Source: CAYNTC01 sp964432925
GTDB taxonomy: Bacteria > Planctomycetota > Phycisphaerae > Sedimentisphaerales > Anaerobacaceae
DNA: 10,322 bases
Direction: 5' to 3'
NCBI GenBank assembly: GCA_964432925.1
Contig: CAYSPM010000098.1
Span: 1 to 10,322, forward strand
Position numbers and translations under genes: made by a program. The notes below the pieces were generated by a model, which did no database searches, had not been told where the DNA came from, and saw only the letters and a program-made list of their open reading frames with translations. This document shows positions 1-6,683 of this stretch, piece after piece. Numbering within the stretch: the first letter of the stretch is position 1; each line of letters begins with the position of its first letter.

Positions 1-4
1 AAAA

Positions 5-9
5 AGGAG
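5..9 (+). promoter_or_regulatory. Shine-Dalgarno of the GH2 gene, decides its start
   Basis: AGGAG lies 2 nt before the ATG at 12 but 8 nt before the in-frame ATG at 18. Normal spacing favours the second ATG, giving a protein that begins MKTDQKTV, so the gene is annotated from 18. The promoter must lie left of the window. Confidence 0.7.
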
Positions 10-17
10 TAATGAGT

Positions 18-3000
18 ATGAAAACAGATCAAAAAACCGTTCGGCTTGTTTTGTGCAGTATCCTGATACCGGCTTGTCTTTCGGTAGGTTTCGCAGCCGG
101 GACAGGTGGGTCTCCTCCTGATTGGGCAAATCCACAACTAACGGGTCGGAACCGCCTGGCCCCCCACGCGACGATGATGATCTATCCAGATGTCGAGACA
201 GCAAAGCAGGTTGAAGCCATAGCTTCGCTTGAGGACCGGTCGAAGTCACCGTGGTTTTGCTCGCTCAATGGTGAATGGAAGTTTCTATGGTCTCCAAGTC
301 CGGATGAAAGACCGACGAACTTCTTCAGAACGGATTTTAATGATTCCGCCTGGAAAACTATCCCTGTACCCTCGAATATTGAAACACAGGGCTATGGTGT
401 CGCCATTTATACCAATGTAGGATATCCGTGGGTCAAGTTTGACGAAAGGCCGCAGCCGCCGGGTATACCCAACTTTAATAACCATGTTGGTTCTTACCGT
501 CGAACCTTTGAGGTCCCACAGAACTGGAATGGGCGGCGGATCTATATCGCCTTCGACGGCGTGAATTCATTTTTTTATCTATGGATCAACGGCGAACGCG
601 TCGGCATGAGTAAGGACAGCCGCACAGTCGCCGAATTCGATATCACTGATGTTGTCAAGCCGGGGAGGAACCAGATTGCAGTACAGGTCTTTCGCTGGAA
701 CGACGGTTCGTGGCTGGAGGACCAGGATTTCTGGCGTCTGAGCGGCATCTTCCGCGATGTATACATTTGGTCGACCGACAAGCTCCATATTCGTGACTTC
801 CAGATTACGACCGCACTTGATCAGGAATACGACGATAGTGCGCTTTTAATCGATTTGGCAATTCAAAACATGAAAACGCAAGCCGAGGTCGTGACATTAA
901 CGGCTGAGCTACTAGACGACCAGGGCCAACAGGCCATGTCCACTATTACCGCATCCTGCAATTTGCCCGCTGCGCAAGAAAGCAGGTGTACTCTAACAGG
1001 CAGCGTTAATGATATCCGATTGTGGTCGGCTGAGGATCCTTACCTGTATCGTCTACTGCTGACACTGACAGACGCCGATGGAAAAGTTGTCGAGGTTATT
1101 CCGGTCAACGTGGGCTTTCGTAAGGTGGAGTTGAAAGAAGGCAACTTACTTGTCAACGGTAAACGTATTTTCATCAAGGGGGTTAACCGACATGAACATC
1201 ACCCCGTCAGGGGGCATTACGTGCTGCCCGAAGATATGATTCAGGACATCATCCTGATGAAACAGAACAACATCAATGCGGTGCGCACAAGTCACTATCC
1301 GAATACGCCTGTGTGGTACGATCTGTGCGATCGTTATGGAATTTACCTTATCGACGAAGCTAACATTGAGTGCCATGGCTACCAAAGACTCACCAACAAT
1401 CCCCTGTGGCAGGCTGCTTACATGGATCGAACCATCCGCATGGTGGAACGCGATAAGAATCACGCATCGATTATCATCTGGTCGGTGGGTAACGAAAATG
1501 GCTGGGGACAGAACCTTCACGCCACATCCTCATGGATGCGTCAGCGCGACGCCGGACGCTTGGTCATCTCTTGCGAAGCTTGGCAGCGTCCTAATACCGA
1601 CATAGTCTGTCCAATGTACAGCAGGCCCCATATACTGGATAGATATTCTACGATGACACCACCACCGTACCGTCCTTTCATCTTGATTGAATATGCTCAT
1701 GCCATGGGCAATAGCACAGGCGATATATGGAGCTACTGGAGTCAGATATACACCAAGCCTTATTTGCAGGGTGGCTACATTTGGGACTGGGTAGACCAGG
1801 CCTTGCTCCAGCCTGTCAATCCAAACCGCAACGGTCGATTCCTTTCCGTCAAGGCGGGCGACAAGACTTTCTGGGCCTTCGGCGGCGACTTCGGCCCCGA
1901 AGGGACACCCAGCGATCAGAATTTCTGTTGCAATGGACTCGTTTCAGCCGACCGTACACCGCACCCCGGCTTAGCGGAAGTTAAAAAAGTTTATCAAAAC
2001 ATCCATATGAAAGCCGTTGATCTGGCTCAAGGTAAAATCGAAATCAAGAATGGTTACTTCTTCACAACACTTAGCGAGCTGGTCAAAGGCACTTGGACTG
2101 TTAGCGCAGATGATCAGGTTATTCAGGCTGGCAAGATAGAAGGCCTTGATATTAAACCAGGTGAATCCAAACAATTGCAAATTCCTATTGATACCGTATC
2201 TCCGGAGCCGGGCGTGGAGTATTTTTTGGATGTCAATTTTGTGCTGCGTGACGGGCAACTCTGGGCGCCAGCCGGGCATGAGTTGGCCTGGGAACAGTTC
2301 AAACTGCCGGTCGAAGCACCAGCCGTTGTTGCTGATCCAGCTACAATGTCGTCACTGAAGTTGGTCGATAAAGACGACATTATTCGTATAGATGGAAAAG
2401 ATTTCTCGATTGCTGTTGATCGGGCATCGGGTTTTATAAATTCCATGCGGTACAAGGATGTGGAATTGGTAGCCGAATCGCTGGCCCCGCATTTCTGGCG
2501 TGCTCCGGTTGACAATGACCGTGGTAACAACATGCCGCGTCGATGCGGCATTTGGAAGACCCCTATGGGGAGCTGGGAACCCGTGCTCGTTGTCGCAAGA
2601 CAACTCTCTGGGCAGTTGGTCCAAATCGCAGTGGCTTCGCGTATTGAGCAGGTGCAAGCTGACTACGCATTGATTTATCGGGTATACGGTGACGGTTCTA
2701 TCGTAGTGAATGTTAGCAGTCAGGCGCGTCATGACCAATTGCCGGAAATCCCGAGATTCGGGATGCGCATGGCACTTCCGCAGGGATTTGAAACAATTCG
2801 CTGGCTTGGACGTGGACCGCAGGAAACCTACTGGGACCGCTGTGATGCTCGTATTGACCTTTTTCAGGGCACCGTTGATGAGCAGTACTTTGACTATTCC
2901 GAACCTACCGAAAGCGGCAATAAAGTAGATGTGCGCTGGGTCGCTTTGACCAACGATAAGGGTATTGGACTGTTGGCGGTTGGTATGCCGCTATTGAGCG

Positions 3001-3269
3001 TTTGTGCGCTACATTATACGGCTGAGGATCTAGACGGGCCTGCGCACAATTATGAAGTACCGCATCGTGATAATGTTTACCTGAATCTGGACTGGAGGCA
3101 AATGGGCGTCGGCGGTGACGATAGTTGGGGTGCCCGAACGCACCCGGAGTTCACGTTACCAGGTAACCAAAAATATGCATATACTTTCTGCCTGCGTCCG
3201 TATGCTCCGTCCATGGGAGATATCAGCCGGATTGCTCGCAAGGCGCCACCGGTTGCTGATACAAAATAA
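18..3269 (+). CDS. Exported GH2 beta-galactosidase, LacZ-type five-domain
   Basis: Hydrolyses terminal beta-D-galactose from oligosaccharides or galactan side chains, probably outside the cytoplasm. The N-terminus (basic, then hydrophobic residues 8-28) looks like a Sec signal. LacZ order follows: jelly-roll sugar-binding domain about 75-255 with LEDQDFWRLSGIFRDV near 233-248, an Ig-like domain to about 370, a TIM barrel about 370-660, a second linker domain about 670-765, and a C-terminal small-chain beta-sandwich with RAPVDNDRG near 828 and GRGPQETYWDR further on. In the barrel NRHEHHP begins at 390, SHYPN carries H426, the acid/base is E493 in VGNENGWG, and the nucleophile is E558 in IEYAHAMGNS. 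At 1083 residues it is slightly longer than E. coli LacZ (about 1023), mainly because of the signal. Neighbouring arabinan-active genes suggest plant pectin side chains rather than lactose as substrate, which is inference. No frame damage is seen. Confidence 0.93.
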   Translation: MKTDQKTVRLVLCSILIPACLSVGFAAGTGGSPPDWANPQLTGRNRLAPHATMMIYPDVETAKQVEAIASLEDRSKSPWFCSLNGEWKFLWSPSPDERPTNFFRTDFNDSAWKTIPVPSNIETQGYGVAIYTNVGYPWVKFDERPQPPGIPNFNNHVGSYRRTFEVPQNWNGRRIYIAFDGVNSFFYLWINGERVGMSKDSRTVAEFDITDVVKPGRNQIAVQVFRWNDGSWLEDQDFWRLSGIFRDVYIWSTDKLHIRDFQITTALDQEYDDSALLIDLAIQNMKTQAEVVTLTAELLDDQGQQAMSTITASCNLPAAQESRCTLTGSVNDIRLWSAEDPYLYRLLLTLTDADGKVVEVIPVNVGFRKVELKEGNLLVNGKRIFIKGVNRHEHHPVRGHYVLPEDMIQDIILMKQNNINAVRTSHYPNTPVWYDLCDRYGIYLIDEANIECHGYQRLTNNPLWQAAYMDRTIRMVERDKNHASIIIWSVGNENGWGQNLHATSSWMRQRDAGRLVISCEAWQRPNTDIVCPMYSRPHILDRYSTMTPPPYRPFILIEYAHAMGNSTGDIWSYWSQIYTKPYLQGGYIWDWVDQALLQPVNPNRNGRFLSVKAGDKTFWAFGGDFGPEGTPSDQNFCCNGLVSADRTPHPGLAEVKKVYQNIHMKAVDLAQGKIEIKNGYFFTTLSELVKGTWTVSADDQVIQAGKIEGLDIKPGESKQLQIPIDTVSPEPGVEYFLDVNFVLRDGQLWAPAGHELAWEQFKLPVEAPAVVADPATMSSLKLVDKDDIIRIDGKDFSIAVDRASGFINSMRYKDVELVAESLAPHFWRAPVDNDRGNNMPRRCGIWKTPMGSWEPVLVVARQLSGQLVQIAVASRIEQVQADYALIYRVYGDGSIVVNVSSQARHDQLPEIPRFGMRMALPQGFETIRWLGRGPQETYWDRCDARIDLFQGTVDEQYFDYSEPTESGNKVDVRWVALTNDKGIGLLAVGMPLLSVCALHYTAEDLDGPAHNYEVPHRDNVYLNLDWRQMGVGGDDSWGARTHPEFTLPGNQKYAYTFCLRPYAPSMGDISRIARKAPPVADTK

Positions 3270-3271
3270 TA

Positions 3272-3463
3272 ACTCAAACTGACCGTTTTTATTGTCATGC
3301 TGAGCCGAAAGGCGAAGCATCCGGCTTTAGCAAAAGAAAACCCATATTTTCTCTGGCCAGATTCTTCGTTTAACTTCGTTTCGCTCAGAATGACAAGGCG
3401 ATATATGTCTTTGCAAATAAAAGACTTATCAATAATAATGTTAGTAAATCGGTCAGTTTGAGT
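3272..3463. mobile_element. MITE-like element, 14-bp terminal inverted repeats
   Basis: ACTCAAACTGACCG at 3272-3285 is perfectly matched by its reverse complement at 3450-3463. The 192-bp unit is flanked on both sides by AATAATA (3265-3271 and 3464-3470), which looks like a 7-bp target duplication. The left copy contains the GH2 stop codon, so an insertion here would leave the protein intact. It has no coding capacity of its own. AT-rich flanks make a chance 7-mer possible, and a simple large hairpin after the gene is the alternative reading. Confidence 0.5.
3292..3396. repeat. Interspersed inverted repeat of the TGTCAT..CTGAGC type
   Basis: TTGTCATGCTGAGC (3292-3305) is matched by GCTCAGAATGACAA (3383-3396) with one mismatch. 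Inside are further GAAGCAT and GATTCTTCG-like arms. Repeats with ends like TGTCATTCTGAGC/GCTCAGAATGACA are common dispersed intergenic elements in many bacterial genomes. This copy sits wholly inside the larger MITE-like unit. Confidence 0.6.
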
Positions 3464-3493
3464 AATAATATTTGTTCCGGCTCGCTTTGGAAC

Positions 3494-3510
3494 TTAAGAG
3501 CTTATCTTAA
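3494..3510. promoter_or_regulatory. Palindrome TTAAGA-N5-TCTTAA, possible operator
   Basis: A 6-bp perfect inverted repeat with a 5-nt centre lies about 117 bp upstream of the GH43 start. Its size and symmetry suit a dimeric regulator site, but AT-rich palindromes of this length also occur by chance. No regulator gene is in view. Confidence 0.2.
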
Positions 3511-3614
3511 ACGAATTGGACGTGTTGGGAGTGGCTGGCACCACCAATATGAGATAGACTTTATACCTGGTGGACTAAAGACCAAAAGCCTGCCCTACTG
3601 TGTCTGTTTGACTT

Positions 3615-3620
3615 GGAGAG
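3615..3620 (+). promoter_or_regulatory. Shine-Dalgarno of the GH43 gene
   Basis: GGAGAG ends 6 nt before the ATG at 3627. This supports that start over the in-frame ATGs at 3645 and 3660. Confidence 0.65.
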
Positions 3621-3626
3621 GCTAAC

Positions 3627-4667
3627 ATGTGGTATACGAAAATAATGCGATATGAGATCATGGTAGCAACTGTTCTCACTGCTGGGCTGAGTTGCAGTAG
3701 TACAACCACGTTGACTCCAAAAGTCCTTCAACTTGAGGGGGATACACGCGTACATGACCCGGCTATCATCAAGGAGGCAAATACATATTATCTGTTCTCG
3801 ACCGGAGGCTGGCCGGGCAGGGGAATTATTCCCATCCGACGCTCGAAGGACCTATACAACTGGCAACGCTGCGGGCATGTATTTGACAAGCTTCCTGAGT
3901 GGGCTACAAAAGAGATTCCTGGGGCAAGAGGGGCATGGGCTCCGGATATCTCTTTCTACAACGGCAAGTACCATCTCTACTACTCGGTATCTACCTTTGG
4001 CAAAAACAACTCTGCCATTGGGCTGGTCACAAACAAGACACTCGATCCTAATAGTCCCGATTACAAGTGGGTCGATCAAGGTCCCGTTGTTCGGTCATAC
4101 GAGGGCGAGGACGATTGGAACGCTATCGACGCTAATCTTGTCATTAAGGACAAACGCAATGTATGGTTGTGCTGGGGAAGTTTCTGGGGCGGAATCAAGA
4201 TGAGGCGTATCGATCCCGAGACTGGAAAGCTTTCCACTAAGGATACGACGCTGTACTCTCTGGCAAGCCGTCCGCGAACTGGCCCTCATGAAACTCCGCC
4301 AGTAGAGGGTGCTATTGAAGCACCATTTATTATTCATCATAATGGCTACTGGTATTTATTCGTGTCCTTTGATTTTTGTTGTCGCGGGACAAAAAGCACG
4401 TACAATATTGTTGTTGGTCGTTCCCGCCGTATCGCAGGCCCGTATATGGATAAGAGTGGAAAGCACATGACAGAGGGCGGCGGAACTCTGGTAATTGAAG
4501 CAACAACTCCGAACTGGCGTGGCCCAGGACACCAGGCTGTGCTTCAAGAACCTGATGGTGATTACCTGGTGTTCCACGCTTATGATGGTCAAACCGGCAG
4601 ATCTCATTTGCAGATTTCCACCATAGTCTGGGAGAAAAGCTGGCCTCAGGTCGGTGAGTTACCGTAG
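3627..4667 (+). CDS. Exported GH43 arabinan endo-1,5-alpha-L-arabinanase-like enzyme
   Basis: A five-bladed beta-propeller glycosidase, likely cutting alpha-1,5-arabinan, the side chain of rhamnogalacturonan I. The inverting triad of the family is visible: general base D44 in VHDPAI, pKa-tuning D168 in WNAIDANL, and general acid E231 in EGAIEAPFI. GAWAPDI at 102-108 and GPGHQAV at 299-305 are also typical; the His of that last motif sits near the metal in endo-arabinanases. At 346 residues it is a single-domain member with no carbohydrate-binding module. The N-terminus (about 12-23) is hydrophobic and ends LSCSS. C23 might be a lipoprotein cysteine, but G at -3 does not fit a strict lipobox, so ordinary Sec export is equally possible. 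It is followed 114 bp later by the GH51 gene, a natural partner. Other GH43 activities (beta-xylosidase, exo-arabinanase) cannot be excluded from sequence alone. Confidence 0.85.
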   Translation: MWYTKIMRYEIMVATVLTAGLSCSSTTTLTPKVLQLEGDTRVHDPAIIKEANTYYLFSTGGWPGRGIIPIRRSKDLYNWQRCGHVFDKLPEWATKEIPGARGAWAPDISFYNGKYHLYYSVSTFGKNNSAIGLVTNKTLDPNSPDYKWVDQGPVVRSYEGEDDWNAIDANLVIKDKRNVWLCWGSFWGGIKMRRIDPETGKLSTKDTTLYSLASRPRTGPHETPPVEGAIEAPFIIHHNGYWYLFVSFDFCCRGTKSTYNIVVGRSRRIAGPYMDKSGKHMTEGGGTLVIEATTPNWRGPGHQAVLQEPDGDYLVFHAYDGQTGRSHLQISTIVWEKSWPQVGELP

Positions 4668-4684
4668 CTCGTTGCCAAGCTACG
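4663..4684 (+). other. Hairpin overlapping the GH43 stop codon
   Basis: CGTAGCT (4663-4669) pairs perfectly with AGCTACG (4678-4684) around an 8-nt loop. The stem includes the TAG stop. No T-run follows, so it is not a classical terminator. It could mark an intercistronic processing or decay boundary between GH43 and GH51, or be chance. Confidence 0.3.
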
Positions 4685-4744
4685 CTGTGTCTGGCCTATA
4701 GTACCCCAGCAAGATTGGCAAACTATTTGCGACAATGCAATAAC

Positions 4745-4776
4745 AAGGAGAATCAACCGTTAAGAAAAAGGAGAAT
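4745..4776 (+). promoter_or_regulatory. Duplicated Shine-Dalgarno before GH51
   Basis: AAGGAGAAT occurs twice, at 4745-4753 and 4768-4776. The second copy sits 8 nt (counted from GGAG) from the ATG at 4782 and sets the start of the GH51 gene. The first has no start codon at a usable distance, so it is either a local duplication relic or an extra ribosome-loading site. Confidence 0.55.
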
Positions 4777-4781
4777 TAGCT

Positions 4782-6398
4782 ATGGAAGCAAAAAAAATGA
4801 CAGGTTTATTACTTGCAATGCTTTGTGTGTTTAGCGGGAGTCTTGTATTCCAATCGCTTTCGCTAGGCGCCAGTTCCACTCCTCCAGAGGCCCGGATAAA
4901 AATCGATATCGATCGGACAATTGGCCAAATCAATAAAAACATATACGGCAATTTCGTCGAGCACCTGGGGCGGTGCGTTTATGGCGGAATTTATGATCCT
5001 GATTCAACTCAAGCCGATGAGAAAGGTTTTCGTAAGGACGTAATGGAAGCGGTAAAAGGCCTAAATGTCTCTATTGCCCGTTATCCTGGAGGTAACTTTG
5101 TCTCCAACTACCACTGGCTGGATGGAGTAGGTCCTCAAAGGACACCAAGGATGGAGCTTGCCTGGGCCAGGCTGGAAACGAACGAATTCGGAACCAACGA
5201 ATTTATGGAGTTTGCCAAAAAGATCGGCACCGAACCCTACTTTGCAGTGAACATGGGTACCGGCACTATCGAAGAAGCACAACGCTGGGTTGAATACTGC
5301 AACGTCAAGGAAGGGCCATACTTTGCAGAACTCCGACGCAAGCACGGATATCCTGAACCACATAATATTAAGTACTGGAGCCTTGGAAATGAAATGGACG
5401 GATTTTGGCAGATGGGTCATTTGAATGCCGAAGACTACAGTAAGAAAGCCCGTGAAGCGGCAAAACTGATGAGGCATACTTCACCTGACATAAAATTGGT
5501 TGCCGCAGGATCGTCAAACTATCGTCCCAATGCCGATCCCGATGCTTGGAACAGCACGATATTACATGAATTAAGGGATATAGTCGATTACATCGCCCTT
5601 CATATCTATGTGGGAAATCCTGATAATAACTACTACAACTTTCTGTCGACTCCCCTTGTTTGTGAAGAGCGCACCAAGGTGGTCAAGGGCATGATCTTAG
5701 AAGAAATGCTCAAAACCAATCGTGGCGATCGTGACCCTATATACATCGCCTGGGACGAGTATAACGTATGGTATCGTGCCAGAACCGGAGGTGCCATGAG
5801 GGGAACACGCGCTTTAGAGGAGCACTATAATCTGGAAGACGCTTTAGTAATTGCAGGATTCTTGAATGTCTTTGTTCGAAACGCTGACATTGTAAAAATG
5901 GCAAATATGGCCCAACTTGTTAATGTGATAGCTCCGATTTTCACAAATGAAAAAACGCTTTTCAAACAGACTATCTATTATCCTCTGCAACTGTTCTCCC
6001 AGAATGTTTATGGTACATCGCTGGATGTGTTCGTAGATTGCGACACCTATGACACGGAGAGATTCTTTCTTGGATTAGGGGAGACGACAACCGTTCAGAA
6101 GAATGTGCCTTACCTCGATGTATCGGCTGCTTATAACAACGGAGAAATAATAATTTGTGTTGTCAATCGGCATAAGGATAAAGCTATTAACACACAAATA
6201 ATCTCTCAGCAAGGCAAGTTTGCAGGCAAATTTAAAGTTTACGAAGTGAATGGGCCGGATATTAAAGCCATGAATGACTTCGGCAAAGAAACAGTAAAAA
6301 CCGTACAAAAATCTGATATGGATGTGTCGGGAGAGAACTTTTATTATTCATTTCCACCACATTCCTTCACCCTCATGAAAGGAATGATCGGGCGATAA
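4782..6398 (+). CDS. Exported GH51 alpha-L-arabinofuranosidase
   Basis: Retaining enzyme that removes non-reducing alpha-L-arabinofuranose from arabinan, arabino-oligosaccharides or arabinoxylan. The catalytic barrel starts with YGNFVEHLGRCVYGGIYDP (55-73) and RYPGGNFVSNYHW (100-112), both family hallmarks. The acid/base is E204 in SLGNEMDG and the nucleophile is E326 in AWDEYNVWY. The C-terminal region from about 410 forms the usual beta-sandwich, ending PPHSFTLMKG. At 538 residues it is about 30 longer than a typical cytoplasmic GH51, and the extra length is an N-terminal hydrophobic segment (7-29), a probable Sec signal. Many bacterial GH51 enzymes lack a signal, so export here is notable. 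It follows the GH43 gene on the same strand and would finish the arabinan that GH43 cuts. An endoglucanase role, known for a few GH51 members, is unlikely given the close match to arabinofuranosidase motifs. Confidence 0.92.
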   Translation: MEAKKMTGLLLAMLCVFSGSLVFQSLSLGASSTPPEARIKIDIDRTIGQINKNIYGNFVEHLGRCVYGGIYDPDSTQADEKGFRKDVMEAVKGLNVSIARYPGGNFVSNYHWLDGVGPQRTPRMELAWARLETNEFGTNEFMEFAKKIGTEPYFAVNMGTGTIEEAQRWVEYCNVKEGPYFAELRRKHGYPEPHNIKYWSLGNEMDGFWQMGHLNAEDYSKKAREAAKLMRHTSPDIKLVAAGSSNYRPNADPDAWNSTILHELRDIVDYIALHIYVGNPDNNYYNFLSTPLVCEERTKVVKGMILEEMLKTNRGDRDPIYIAWDEYNVWYRARTGGAMRGTRALEEHYNLEDALVIAGFLNVFVRNADIVKMANMAQLVNVIAPIFTNEKTLFKQTIYYPLQLFSQNVYGTSLDVFVDCDTYDTERFFLGLGETTTVQKNVPYLDVSAAYNNGEIIICVVNRHKDKAINTQIISQQGKFAGKFKVYEVNGPDIKAMNDFGKETVKTVQKSDMDVSGENFYYSFPPHSFTLMKGMIGR

Positions 6399-6683
6399 TC
6401 AAAAACATAATATATGCCCATGTGAAACAGAAAAGATATCTTAATCCAGGATTTCCTTTTTTACAGATGAATTAAAGGTAACTGGTATAGTTTCAGTTTG
6501 CATATAGAACGCACGACGGTTGAAGCATATACACGTTCTCTCGACGGAACCAAGACAGGCGAATGTGGACTAGGCACCGGCCCATTCGATCTAACCTCAG
6601 ATAAGCTTAATACTGATATCCGTCGATCGCCGATAAAGGGCGTATGGGCTAAAGCCCATTCTACCTTATTGCTCCTAAGCAAA
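6399..6683. other. Convergent intergenic stretch between GH51 and the radical SAM gene
   Basis: 285 bp between two converging stop codons. Open frames exist on both strands (for example 6498-6713 +) but lack ribosome sites and run into the radical SAM gene antisense. A six-base T-run at 6459-6464 has no GC-rich stem before it. The only clear structure is the hairpin at 6644-6659. Confidence 0.55.
6644..6659 (-). terminator. Short hairpin downstream of the radical SAM gene
   Basis: ATGGGC (6644-6649) and GCCCAT (6654-6659) form a 6-bp stem with a 4-nt loop, 25 bp after the radical SAM stop codon on the - strand. No good T-run follows on either strand, so termination is only possible, not shown. 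Confidence 0.25.

Larger units (their letters stand above)
3270..3626. other. Gene-free stretch between GH2 and GH43
   Basis: 357 bp without a credible gene. Its left half is a MITE-like element (3272-3463) enclosing a second inverted repeat (3292-3396). The right half contains a small palindrome (3494-3510) and the Shine-Dalgarno of the GH43 gene. No clear sigma70 promoter can be assigned by eye. Confidence 0.7.

Noticed and set aside
1146..1520. 124-codon - strand frame inside GH2, and similar frames inside the other genes
   Set aside because: Antisense shadows of strongly coding sequence with clear catalytic motifs on the other strand.
6459..6464. T-run after GH51 as a rho-independent terminator
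   Set aside because: No GC-rich stem precedes it; the only symmetry, AATCC-A-GGATT, has a one-base loop and cannot fold.
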